This document shows positions 1-6,903 of a DNA stretch of 30,567 nt, piece after piece (positions within the stretch are counted from its first letter, which is position 1; each line of letters starts with the position of its first letter). The position numbers and the translations under genes were made by a program. Under the pieces are notes generated by a model. That model was not told where the DNA came from. It searched no databases and saw nothing but the letters and a program-made list of their open reading frames with translations. This DNA is from Anaerolineae bacterium (GTDB taxonomy: Bacteria > Chloroflexota > Anaerolineae > JAFGEY01): positions 1 through 30,567 of the forward strand of contig JAFGJF010000192.1 of the NCBI GenBank assembly GCA_016929205.1, given 5' to 3'.

Positions 1-56
1 AACATCAAGCCAAGAGATAAATGGTCAGAACCTTAAAATTTGAGCATCCGACCATC

Positions 57-86
57 CCCAACAATACAACCGGTTGTGCTGTTGGG
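57..86. repeat. Imperfect 30-bp palindrome upstream of the ATPase promoter
   Basis: The two 15-base halves pair at 13 positions. The arms CCCAACA (57-63) and TGTTGGG (80-86) flank a perfect central palindrome, ACAACCGGTTGT (66-77). No T-run follows on either strand, so it does not look like an intrinsic terminator. It lies about 75 bp upstream of the -35 box of the following gene and could be an operator or a protein-binding dyad. No gene is visible in bases 1-159. Confidence 0.45.
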
Positions 87-159
87 CAGAGAACAAACTA
101 CCAGTTGGTGATCGACCTCCTGTTTTGGGACCAGAACTATATCCGCATGCAAAAAGTAC

Positions 160-188
160 TTGCAATTTCAGGGCTATAGTGGTATAAT
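160..188 (+). promoter_or_regulatory. Sigma-70-type promoter of the ATPase gene
   Basis: A -35 box TTGCAA (160-165) and a perfect -10 box TATAAT (183-188) are separated by 17 bp. Transcription should start near 195, leaving a leader of about 25 nt that holds AGGAGG (208-213). The promoter also rules out the in-frame TTG at 160 as the translation start, because that codon lies inside the -35 box. Confidence 0.8.
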
Positions 189-219
189 TAACTCACAATT
201 ATCCAATAGGAGGCTTCCC

Positions 220-1026
220 ATGCTGGAGTTCAGAGCCTTAGGCCTGGCAGAACCGCCATTTTCGCTGTCACCCGATCCGAGGTTCTTTTATCTCTCGGCA
301 CAACACAAAACCGCTCTGGCAAAAATCACGTACACGACCGAACAACGGCAGGGGCTATCCGTCGTATACGGAGATGTGGGCGTGGGCAAAACGACCGTTG
401 CCCGGCGCATCTACCAGACCTATAACGACGATCCGGCATACCAGGCTGCATATTTACCCATGCCGATTTTCCCCTCGGAATTCCAATTTCTGAAGGCCAT
501 CTGCAGCGAATTTGGCATTTCGCCGCGCCGCAGTAAATACGCTCAAATTGAGTCGTTGAATACCTACCTGATCAACACCTGGAAACAAAATCAAAACACC
601 ATTTTGATCATCGACGAAGCCCAATCCCTGGTCGGCCAACAATTTGAATTGATCCGGCAGCTCCTCAACTTTGAGTCCAATACCCAAAAACTAATCCAGG
701 TTATCTTGATCGGACAAAACGAACTACGCAACAAACTACGCTTGAAAAAAGCGTTGCGCTCGCGAATCGCCACGCGTTCGACGATCGAGCCGTTGGACTT
801 GATGGATACGCGCGACATGATCAACTTTCGGGTCATGGTCGCCGGGCGCAAAGAGCCGCTTTTTACAACCAGGGCCCTGGAAGCAATCTATGTTTACGCT
901 CACGGCATGCCCCGAGATATCTGTGCCTTGGGGCTTAATGTTTTGCCCCTGGCGCTCGTGCAACAGACAACCACCATCGGCATAGACCTGGTACAGCAAG
1001 CAATCAGCGAACTCGAAGGACAGTAA
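220..1026 (+). CDS. ExeA/TniB-like AAA ATPase
   Basis: This 268-residue cytoplasmic P-loop ATPase belongs to the ExeA (GspA) / AAA_22 group. The N-terminal pattern LGLAEPPFSLSPDP (7-20) is the family hallmark. The Walker A motif is GDVGVGKT (51-58), the Walker B is ILIIDE (128-133), a sensor-1-like stretch reads VILIGQNE, and an arginine-rich ALRSR segment follows. ATG 220 was chosen because AGGAGG (208-213) stands 6 nt before it. ExeA proteins assist secretion, but homologues such as TniB and MuB act as DNA-bound ATPases in transposition and mobile elements. With a small basic protein 16 nt downstream and a replication-initiator-like gene after that, a DNA-associated role in replicon maintenance or mobility is more likely here than secretion. 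The exact target is unknown. Confidence 0.85.
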   Translation: MLEFRALGLAEPPFSLSPDPRFFYLSAQHKTALAKITYTTEQRQGLSVVYGDVGVGKTTVARRIYQTYNDDPAYQAAYLPMPIFPSEFQFLKAICSEFGISPRRSKYAQIESLNTYLINTWKQNQNTILIIDEAQSLVGQQFELIRQLLNFESNTQKLIQVILIGQNELRNKLRLKKALRSRIATRSTIEPLDLMDTRDMINFRVMVAGRKEPLFTTRALEAIYVYAHGMPRDICALGLNVLPLALVQQTTTIGIDLVQQAISELEGQ

Positions 1027-1042
1027 CACGTGGAGATAACGC

Positions 1043-1354
1043 ATGGCTAAGAAACAACCGGGCACCTTTGCCGATCTCTATGATGTCGAACAGAGCATCC
1101 ACACACCCCGGTCCGGACGTCCGAGGCGCAAAAAACCACGAAAACAAGTGACGTTGTACCTTACGCAAGAACAAGAGGAAACACTGGCGGATTTGCATTA
1201 CGCCTGGCGCAAACAATTTAAAGTCGATCGAAGCGACATTGCCGGGCTTGCGTTGGAGGTCATGACCGCACTTTGTACTAAACATAACGAACTTTCAGAC
1301 TTTCAGAATTTTGAAAGTCTGAAAGTCCATATACTGAGACAGCTAGAAGACTGA
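1043..1354 (+). CDS. Small basic protein, possible ribbon-helix-helix DNA-binding factor
   Basis: A 103-residue protein starts at ATG 1043 with GGAG 7 nt upstream, 16 nt after the ATPase gene, so the two are almost certainly cotranscribed. The first 35 residues are rich in Lys, Arg and Pro (SGRPRRKKPRKQ). Next comes QVTLYLTQEQEETLADL, which resembles the strand-then-helix start of ribbon-helix-helix repressors, and then a helical segment with a conserved-looking RSDIAGLALEVM. By analogy with plasmid modules it may regulate copy number or partitioning with the ATPase. The fold is inferred by eye and not certain. The last 60 bases of the gene contain a perfect palindrome that could be its own target. 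Confidence 0.65.
   Translation: MAKKQPGTFADLYDVEQSIHTPRSGRPRRKKPRKQVTLYLTQEQEETLADLHYAWRKQFKVDRSDIAGLALEVMTALCTKHNELSDFQNFESLKVHILRQLED
1291..1326. repeat. Perfect 15-bp inverted repeat inside the 3' end of the small protein gene
   Basis: Left arm ACTTTCAGACTTTCA (1291-1305), loop GAATTT, right arm TGAAAGTCTGAAAGT (1312-1326). Each arm is itself two tandem ACTTTCAG-type octamers, giving four sites in all: three exact and one with a single mismatch. The layout of tandem and inverted short sites resembles operators bound by dimeric regulators such as ribbon-helix-helix proteins. There is no T-run, so a terminator is unlikely. Confidence 0.7.
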
Positions 1355-1639
1355 CCGGCGGCTCACTGCTTGCCAGACCCCGCCCCGTTGAGCCTCAAGG
1401 GCAGGGCTCAACGCAGGTGGAAAAAACCGAGAAGCCTTCGACACCCTCGGAACTGACTGGCAAGACACAAGAAAAGCCGATTGAGGACGGCCCCCTCAAT
1501 CGGCTCGACAGAAAAGCGACTGGCACGCTCGATAGACAATGAGTGCATCATTCCTGATGCCTCGCCATCATGCTTGCGCTTTTCCACTCTAGGATAGCAC
1601 AACACCTGATCCTTGTCAAGGGCCAAAAGGGATTTGGAT
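1355..1639 (+). other. Non-coding gap between the small basic protein and the initiator gene
   Basis: No convincing gene is seen. The gap holds several perfect stem-loops: GTTGAGCC (1387-1394) with GGCTCAAC (1405-1412); an 11-bp stem at 1476-1504; and GCATCA (1545-1550) with TGATGC (1555-1560). None is followed by a U-tract. A purine-rich Shine-Dalgarno AAGGGA (1627-1632) precedes the initiator start. The cluster of dyads just before an initiator gene could be a leader RNA, an antisense control region or part of an origin. I could not find a clear promoter. Confidence 0.45.
1476..1504. repeat. Perfect 11-bp stem-loop upstream of the initiator gene
   Basis: GCCGATTGAGG (1476-1486) pairs exactly with CCTCAATCGGC (1494-1504) across a 7-base loop. 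It lacks a T-run on both strands. It lies about 135 bp before the initiator start and would form a stable hairpin in the transcript. Confidence 0.6.
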
Positions 1640-2980
1640 ATGGCAACCCACATGGAGCCTGACAAAGAACAAGCGATCGTCATCCGCGATCGGAGAAAAC
1701 CCAACCAGTATACAACCGACAACGTGATAGCGCGGGAGTGGCTGCCGGTACTGCGCGTGGGCGACGCTTTTTTCTTTTATTCTGTTTATCTGTCCATGGC
1801 CAATCGCGAAACCGAGAGCAGTTGGGGCAGTCTGCGCACGCTGGCCCAATATTTGCAATGCGGCATCGATCTGATCATCCGTGGCAACAAGCTGCTCGAG
1901 ATTTGCGAATTGATCTATATCGAACAAGGCAACCAATACACCTCGAACGAGTACTATATCCTCGATCCGCCGGCACTGACGCCAGCCCTTAGAGACCGCA
2001 TACACAAGCGCCTCGACCAAATCGAATCGCAAGAGACGAGCAAAAACTGGCAAGCGTGGATCAACCAGGTGCGAAAAGCCCTGGCCCGCCACAGATCGCT
2101 GCCCGCCATCTGGGAAGACCGGCGTGCCAACCGCGGCGGAAGGCCCACCACGCGCGGCAAGGAAGCGACAGAAATGAGTCTTGCACAAAAGGGTGATCGT
2201 GAGTCACAAGCAGGGTTACCGCTGGAAAAGGGTGCTTGTGAGCCACAAGCAGGGCGATTGTGGGCCACAAGCAGCGTAGTTGTGAGCCACACACAGGGTG
2301 ATCGTGAGCCACAAACCGAACAAGAACAAAAAACAAGTCAAAAGAACAAGACAGATCAAGAAAAGGTTGTATCCTCACCAGAGGTGTTGTCTGTGTTGGC
2401 GCGGTGCCAGGCACTGGGCGTGGCGACGACAATGGTAGAGGTATTGCTCGAACGGTACCCACTGGATCGACTTGAACGGCAGCTATCCTGGCTGCCTTCC
2501 CGCAAGCCACGCGATCCAGCGGCATTATTTGTACGTGCGGTGCAGGAAGATTGGTCTCAGCCAATGCAATACGATGCGCAGGAGACAGTCGACGTTTGGC
2601 AAGACTGGCTGGGAAACGTGGCCGGGAATAAACAGGAGACGGGCAAGAACGAATCGGGCAGCGAACGCGCGGCTGCAGACCATGAAATGGGCGCGTCTGA
2701 ATCTGCACAACAGGCAGTTGAACTGCCGGGAACGGGACTGACCGTGCAGCAGATATGGCAGCGGGTCTTGCAGGAGCTAGAGATGCAGATGACGCGGGTG
2801 ACGTTTGACACCTGGCTGCGTGGTTCCCAGGCGGTGGGCGTGCGTACGAACGGGCTCGTGGTGCAGGTGCGCGATGGATATGCGGTGGAATGGCTGCAGG
2901 CGAGGCTCTTGGTGGCGATCCAGCGAACGCTTTCTGGCATTGCCGGCCGTCCCGTCGACGTGCATTTTGAAGTCGCTTGA
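1640..2980 (+). CDS. Plasmid-type replication-initiator-like protein with C-terminal DnaA domain I
   Basis: A 446-residue protein. ATG 1640 has AAGGGA 7 nt upstream and is preferred to the in-frame TTG at 1613. Residues 15-130 resemble the winged-helix part of plasmid initiators, including a helix-turn-helix-like ESSWGSLRTLAQYLQCG and a wing-like YIEQGNQYTSNEYYIL. Residues 184-226 are low in complexity because this DNA carries an iteron array. The C-terminal 80 residues (367-446) match DnaA domain I: IWQRVLQELEMQ, then TFDTWLRG, then VRDGYAVEWLQ and a beta-strand VDVHFEVA. In DnaA this domain self-associates and recruits helicase. There is no AAA domain, so it is not DnaA itself. It probably initiates replication of a plasmid or integrated element; the possibility that it is now only a chromosomal remnant cannot be excluded. 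Confidence 0.75.
   Translation: MATHMEPDKEQAIVIRDRRKPNQYTTDNVIAREWLPVLRVGDAFFFYSVYLSMANRETESSWGSLRTLAQYLQCGIDLIIRGNKLLEICELIYIEQGNQYTSNEYYILDPPALTPALRDRIHKRLDQIESQETSKNWQAWINQVRKALARHRSLPAIWEDRRANRGGRPTTRGKEATEMSLAQKGDRESQAGLPLEKGACEPQAGRLWATSSVVVSHTQGDREPQTEQEQKTSQKNKTDQEKVVSSPEVLSVLARCQALGVATTMVEVLLERYPLDRLERQLSWLPSRKPRDPAALFVRAVQEDWSQPMQYDAQETVDVWQDWLGNVAGNKQETGKNESGSERAAADHEMGASESAQQAVELPGTGLTVQQIWQRVLQELEMQMTRVTFDTWLRGSQAVGVRTNGLVVQVRDGYAVEWLQARLLVAIQRTLSGIAGRPVDVHFEVA
2191..2317. repeat. Array of five iteron-like repeats within the initiator gene
   Basis: Five copies of a core close to TTGTGAGCCACAAGCAGGG begin near 2191, 2230, 2252, 2274 and 2296. Copies 2-5 are spaced exactly 22 bp apart, two helical turns; copy 1 is 39 bp from copy 2. 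The core holds a palindrome, CTTGTG-AGC-CACAAG. Since 22 is not a multiple of three, the copies are read in different frames: copies 1, 2 and 5 give GDRESQAG, GACEPQAG and GDREPQT, while copies 3 and 4 give RLWATSS and VVVSHTQ. The repeat is therefore conserved at DNA level, as expected for initiator-binding iterons and a replication origin lying inside the gene. Confidence 0.85.
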
Positions 2981-2988
2981 GGGGTGCA

Positions 2989-4011
2989 TCAGGGCGGAGT
3001 GGTTAGGCCGGGCATGGCGTATCCAGGCACATCACGATCTGCGGCAGTGAGGACGTCGCTGAGTCTGCCCGGCTCGATGCCTTTTTCGCGGAGCACGTCA
3101 ATGACCTCGGCAAGCGCATTCGCATCGTCCCAGCAGCCGCAGTGCATAATGACGATCCCGCCGTTGTGCGCTGTAGAACGGATATAGTCGACGACACCTT
3201 CACGTGTGACGTGCGGCTCCCAACCACGTGGATCGAGGTCCCAGAATGCGGATTGGTAACCCAATCCAGCGACAAGCCGACGCAGGGGATCGCTTCGTCC
3301 GCCATAGGGGAAGCGAAAGTAGCGCATGGGAATATGGGTGCCTACGGCCCAATCGAGCACCGCCTCCGTGTAGGTTACCTCTTGTGTGGCCGTAATTGGT
3401 GCAATGTCATAGTAGAGAGGGTGGAAAAAACTGTGGTTGCCGAATTCGTGTCCATCGGCAGCGATCTCGCGAACGATGTCGGGGAACATGTAGACGTACT
3501 TGCCCAGGACAAAAAAGGTGGCCTTGACCTCTTTTTCGCGTAGCGTTTGGACAATTTTGCGCGTGCTGTTAGTGCCGGCTTCGCAGTCAAAGGTCAGGGC
3601 CAGTGTTGGCTTTTGACGGTCGCCATAGTGGATCTCGTGTTGGGCAAGATAGGTGACCGTTTCGGTGGGATACGCCCTAGGCGCGATGGGAACCGCATTC
3701 AAAACGGCGGGATAGTCCATTGTCGGTGGAGGCTTGATCGTGCGGGAGATCAGGATCTGCAGCGTGGGACGGGGGCGATTTTGCAGATCTTGCAGGGAAA
3801 GGTAAGGCCCATTCTCGCCGGCGGTGAGGCGGATCTCGTGGGTGTGTGCCAACAGGCGGCTTGTGTGACGGGCCGGAACCGGTTCGACGCGATCAATGGC
3901 CGACGCTGTCTGTGTCCCCACCAAGAGGACGAGCACACAGACAAGCTGGACGGCGATTGCTGTGCGTATATGTTCTGCTTGTTCTGATGGGGTGCTCGAT
4001 TGTGCAGCCAT
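2989..4011 (-). CDS. Exported polysaccharide deacetylase (NodB / carbohydrate esterase 4 family)
   Basis: A 340-residue secreted enzyme predicted to remove N-acetyl groups from cell-wall or extracellular glycans. A long signal sequence (hydrophobic 19-33, likely cleavage after TASA, residue 38) precedes a 90-residue spacer and the NodB domain (about 136-325). Motifs in order: TFDCEAG (140-146), GNHSFFHP (191-198), RFPYGGRSD (233-241), FWDLDPRGW and IVIMH (286-290). The catalytic-base Asp142, both zinc His and the motif-5 His are present. The usual second Asp of motif 1 (TFDD) is a cysteine here, as other CE4 subfamilies also vary at this place. It lies 32 nt downstream of the membrane protease gene and is probably cotranscribed. 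It converges on the initiator gene with only 8 bp between stop codons. Its own Shine-Dalgarno is weak. Confidence 0.85.
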   Translation of the reverse strand: MAAQSSTPSEQAEHIRTAIAVQLVCVLVLLVGTQTASAIDRVEPVPARHTSRLLAHTHEIRLTAGENGPYLSLQDLQNRPRPTLQILISRTIKPPPTMDYPAVLNAVPIAPRAYPTETVTYLAQHEIHYGDRQKPTLALTFDCEAGTNSTRKIVQTLREKEVKATFFVLGKYVYMFPDIVREIAADGHEFGNHSFFHPLYYDIAPITATQEVTYTEAVLDWAVGTHIPMRYFRFPYGGRSDPLRRLVAGLGYQSAFWDLDPRGWEPHVTREGVVDYIRSTAHNGGIVIMHCGCWDDANALAEVIDVLREKGIEPGRLSDVLTAADRDVPGYAMPGLTTPP

Positions 4012-4043
4012 GTTTATCGTTTCATAGGCCCATTGCCTTGCCT

Positions 4044-5201
4044 TTACATCGGCTGCTGGGGCATAGGCGTTAAGAGCAGGGCAGCAAGTACAAATAACAG
4101 AATTCCCAGTACGATACGCATTTTCCCCAGGGGCGCGACAGTGTTAAGCGGCGGTGGGTGTCTCCACCCTGAAAACATGATCAGCGCGGCCCACACATAC
4201 CATCCATTCCAGACAAGCGCACCGAGCGTAAACATTGTAATCAAGATGATGATGCCAACCACTTGTGTCCACCGGCCAAGAAGTGCATAGATGACGTGGC
4301 CGCCATCAAGTTGGCCGATTGGGATCAAGTTGTAGCCAGTAATGATCACTCCAAACCAGGCAAAATAGGCCACAGCATTGACATAGATATCGTGTCCTGG
4401 CGGAATCTGCCGGATGACGTGCACCCAGTCTTCGATCCAGCGCAACAGGAGTGGCGAGCCAAGGGTAACGCTGTTGGGTTGTGGGGGCAATACAGGCGAT
4501 GTGAGCAAACCAACGAAAAAGATGGGCAAAGCGATGACGAGTCCCGCAACGGGCCCGGCGATGCCGACATCAAAGAGCGCTTTACGGCTTTCCCAGGGCG
4601 CGCGAATACGGATGATAGCTCCCATTGTACCGACCAGTGAGAACGGCATCGGGATAAAAAAGGGCAAACTTGTGTCGAGACCGTGCTTGCGTGCGACAAA
4701 ATAGTGGGCCAACTCGTGGACGCCCAAGATGCCCATAATTGTCAAGGAGGCGGGAATGCCGCTCAGGATGCGCCAGGGCTGTTCAAAAAACAGGCGAGGA
4801 TTTTCGAGCAGAAATTCACCTTGCTCGATCAAGGCTCCCATTAGTGTGGTCGTGCATAACGTGAGCAGGAACAAGACCAGGTTAACGCCCCAATGTGCTT
4901 GTTTGCGCGCGACCGCCTGCCGGATGGCCACGACGATATCGAATTCCTTTTGCCGGCGCAGCAGCGGAGTATAGCCCAGTTCGGCAAAACGCTCTCGTAA
5001 AGCGGCATAAGCTTGATCGGCGTCCATTGCCAGGTGACCTCGAAAAGCAATGGTTGAGTCGTTGCTTTGGTTCCACAAGGTTTCTGCATCCGGCAGCAGA
5101 TCGATCAAGCGGGTGCGCAGTTGGCCGATTAACTCCAGACGCGAGCTAGGTTCCGATAGTGAGGCCGGCGCCGGGTCTATGTTGTCTGTATGGTTGTTCA
5201 T
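4044..5201 (-). CDS. Site-2-type intramembrane zinc metalloprotease (peptidase M50, EGY-like)
   Basis: A 385-residue polytopic membrane protease. A soluble N-terminal region (1-100) is followed by a membrane segment at about 105-125. The zinc motif HELAH (162-166) lies in a membrane helix, and the third ligand is supplied by NLIPIGQLDGG (291-301), the NxxPxxxLDGG hallmark. Hydrophobic stretches at about 212-233, 275-292, 313-345 and 363-379 complete the bundle. The length and N-terminal extension resemble plant and cyanobacterial EGY proteins rather than RseP, and no PDZ domain is visible. Such enzymes cleave membrane-bound substrates, often anti-sigma factors or transcription factors. The start at 5201 has GAGG 5 nt upstream and lies about 45 nt downstream of a good promoter. 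The substrate cannot be told from context. Confidence 0.88.
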   Translation of the reverse strand: MNNHTDNIDPAPASLSEPSSRLELIGQLRTRLIDLLPDAETLWNQSNDSTIAFRGHLAMDADQAYAALRERFAELGYTPLLRRQKEFDIVVAIRQAVARKQAHWGVNLVLFLLTLCTTTLMGALIEQGEFLLENPRLFFEQPWRILSGIPASLTIMGILGVHELAHYFVARKHGLDTSLPFFIPMPFSLVGTMGAIIRIRAPWESRKALFDVGIAGPVAGLVIALPIFFVGLLTSPVLPPQPNSVTLGSPLLLRWIEDWVHVIRQIPPGHDIYVNAVAYFAWFGVIITGYNLIPIGQLDGGHVIYALLGRWTQVVGIIILITMFTLGALVWNGWYVWAALIMFSGWRHPPPLNTVAPLGKMRIVLGILLFVLAALLLTPMPQQPM

Positions 5202-5251
5202 TGTTTCCTCAAATAAAATATGTTGGTAGTTCAGTCTGCATTTCTATGCAA

Positions 5252-5280
5252 AGCTTACACGTTTTTGGCTGTTCTGTCAA
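5252..5280 (-). promoter_or_regulatory. Sigma-70-type promoter for the M50 protease-deacetylase operon
   Basis: On the minus strand a perfect -35 box TTGACA (5280-5275) is followed after exactly 17 bp by TAAGCT (5257-5252), which keeps the three most conserved -10 bases (T1, A2, T6). Transcription would begin near 5245, giving a leader of about 43 nt. Confidence 0.65.
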
Positions 5281-5284
5281 GCTG

Positions 5285-5303
5285 AATTGTAACCCAATTG
5301 TAA
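5285..5303. repeat. AATTGTAA direct repeat, 11-bp period, between divergent genes
   Basis: Two exact copies of AATTGTAA (5285-5292 and 5296-5303) are spaced one helical turn apart, immediately upstream of the minus-strand -35 box. This position suits an UP-like element or a regulator site serving either divergent gene. With two short A/T-rich copies, chance is a real alternative. Confidence 0.35.
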
Positions 5304-5361
5304 TGATGTGCCCTTGAGCCCTATGCTAGAATAGGATGTGTTGGCTATTTTAGTGTAAACA

Positions 5362-5397
5362 GCATCTCGTTTTGTCCTTGCACAAGATCAGAGATGC
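5362..5397 (+). other. Leader stem-loop just before the hydrolase ribosome-binding site
   Basis: GCATCTC (5362-5368) pairs with GAGATGC (5391-5397), and the loop contains a small CTTG/CAAG dyad. The stem ends two bases before the G-rich ribosome-binding region AGGGGGTGCGGG (5398-5409). A folded leader could modulate translation. No promoter for this gene is clear; a weak candidate is TTGTAA (5299-5304) with TATGCT after 18 bp. Confidence 0.35.
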
Positions 5398-5409
5398 AGG
5401 GGGTGCGGG

Positions 5410-6780
5410 GTGACAGTCTATAACGTCAACGGACAGCAATTGCACGTGATAGAAGAGGGAAATCCAAACCGGCAGGTGGCGATCTTGATTCATGGCTGGT
5501 CGAGTTCGTGGTATGCGATGTCACCGCTGTTAGGTCTGCTCAGCCAGCGGTTCCGCTGCATGGCGGTTGACCTGCCCGGTTATGGCCAGTCTCCGCCATT
5601 TCAAGGGCGAACGAGGATCCCGGCGTATGCCGATTTGTTGGCTGAGTTCATTGCCCAGGTGAGTGACGGGCCAGTAGTGCTGGTCGGGCACTCGATGGGT
5701 GGCATGACCAGCATTACGCTTGCGTTGCGACATTCCGTGCTGGTAGAGCGGATGGTGCTCATCAGCCCCACGATCACAGGCAAACTTTCGGATTTGATCA
5801 ACTTTGGCGTTTCGCCGATCACGCTGATGGAACGGTTTGGCCTCGGTGGGCTAATCGTTTCCAGTGTCGAGAATACGTTTGTCGGCTTGACCGACCGGAT
5901 CATGCGTCCTGCGTCGTTCGCCGAGCGCACGGGGATTACCAAAGAGGATTACAAGCGTATACTGGCCGATGTTCGCCATCCCGGCCAAGGGCGCGTGCGT
6001 GCCGAGTGCTTTTTTGCGATGCGTGAAAACGACCTGAGTGGCAAGCTCAAGGATGTGGATACGCCGGCATTGGTGCTGTGGGGTGCGGAGGACAACACGG
6101 TTCCGCTGCGCGACGCGGGCGTGGTGGCCGATGAATGGCCGGATGCCGATCTGCGCATCTTGCCCAAGGCCGGGCATTGGCCGCAGTTTGAAGCGCCAGA
6201 CATCATGCGCCGAATTGTGGCCGCTTACCTCGGGTTGCCACTGACCAGTGACAAGCTGCATTCGCCGGTGGAAGATGAGGAATTGCTGCAGATCCGCGAG
6301 ATTGCCCAGTTCCTGGCTCATTCGGACGTGGGCAACGGGCTGAACCTGGCTCACCGGACCCGCCTGGCGGCGCAATGCCAGCCACGATTTTACGAGGAAG
6401 GGCAAAATATCGTCGAAGAGGCTCAGACTGGGGACGAGTTGTACATCATTTACAGTGGCCAGGTCGAGGTGTGGAAGGAACCAGAAGAATCGGACAATGG
6501 CTCCGGCCCGCAAATGCTCGCCGAACTCAAGCCCGGTCAGGTGGCAGGCGAACTGGCTATGCTCGATCAAGGGCTGCGCAGCGCAGATATGATCGCCGGA
6601 TCGGGTGGGGTGAAAATCCTGGCCCTGGAGCGCGAACGGATGCTGGCCTTGTGCGAAGATGATGCTATCCTGGGCACGCGCCTGTTGTTCAATATTTCCA
6701 AGACGTTGGCACAGCGGGTGCGCTTTGTGCTGTGGCAGCTTCACCGGGCGCGGGACCTGGCGGCACAAAAGAGCGCGTAA
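5410..6780 (+). CDS. Alpha/beta hydrolase fused to a cyclic-nucleotide-binding domain
   Basis: A 456-residue cytoplasmic fusion starting at GTG 5410. Residues 1-275 form an alpha/beta hydrolase: oxyanion-hole region LIHGW (26-30), nucleophile Ser95 in GHSMGG, acid Asp228 in LWGAEDNTVP and His256 in KAGHWPQFE, a complete triad. Residues 298-445 form a CRP-type cyclic-nucleotide-binding fold: YEEGQNI, then DELYIIYSGQVEVW, and the phosphate-binding cassette GELAMLDQGLRSAD (380-393). Glu381, Arg390 and Ser391 occupy the places that hold the ribose and cyclic phosphate in CRP; only the usual Pro is replaced by Leu389. No helix-turn-helix follows, so it should be an enzyme gated by cAMP or cGMP, not a transcription factor. 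The substrate is unknown. The gene stands alone and ends at a strong terminator. A nucleotide-cyclase fusion gene lies about 10 kb away. Confidence 0.88.
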   Translation: MTVYNVNGQQLHVIEEGNPNRQVAILIHGWSSSWYAMSPLLGLLSQRFRCMAVDLPGYGQSPPFQGRTRIPAYADLLAEFIAQVSDGPVVLVGHSMGGMTSITLALRHSVLVERMVLISPTITGKLSDLINFGVSPITLMERFGLGGLIVSSVENTFVGLTDRIMRPASFAERTGITKEDYKRILADVRHPGQGRVRAECFFAMRENDLSGKLKDVDTPALVLWGAEDNTVPLRDAGVVADEWPDADLRILPKAGHWPQFEAPDIMRRIVAAYLGLPLTSDKLHSPVEDEELLQIREIAQFLAHSDVGNGLNLAHRTRLAAQCQPRFYEEGQNIVEEAQTGDELYIIYSGQVEVWKEPEESDNGSGPQMLAELKPGQVAGELAMLDQGLRSADMIAGSGGVKILALERERMLALCEDDAILGTRLLFNISKTLAQRVRFVLWQLHRARDLAAQKSA

Positions 6781-6786
6781 AGAAAG

Positions 6787-6807
6787 ACGTGATGTGCGTG
6801 ATGCGTA
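6787..6807. repeat. CGTGAT-type short repeat after the hydrolase gene
   Basis: ACGTGATGTGCGTGATGCGT contains two CGTGAT units (from 6788 and 6797). It resembles the heptamer array at 9780-9814 and may be a small member of the same dispersed intergenic repeat. Confidence 0.3.
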
Positions 6808-6856
6808 GGGTATGGGCAACGGCATAGCTGGAATAGAGACGGAAATAGCAGCACAC

Positions 6857-6890
6857 AAGCATCTGGACATATCCAGATGCTTTGTTTTTT
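6857..6890 (+). terminator. Rho-independent terminator of the hydrolase gene
   Basis: AAGCATCTGGA (6857-6867) and TCCAGATGCTT (6872-6882) form a perfect 11-bp stem around the loop CATA, followed by a T-rich tract to 6890 interrupted by one G. It lies about 76 nt after the stop codon. Confidence 0.9.
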
Positions 6891-6903
6891 ATGCCGGACA
6901 AGC

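Noticed and set aside
160..219. TTG 160 as an upstream start of the ATPase gene
   Set aside because: The codon lies inside the -35 box and upstream of the predicted transcript start; ATG 220 has an ideal Shine-Dalgarno.
2191..2317. CRISPR array in the initiator gene
   Set aside because: The unit is too short (about 20 bp), there are no spacers between copies 2-5, and it lies in a coding gene; iterons explain it better.
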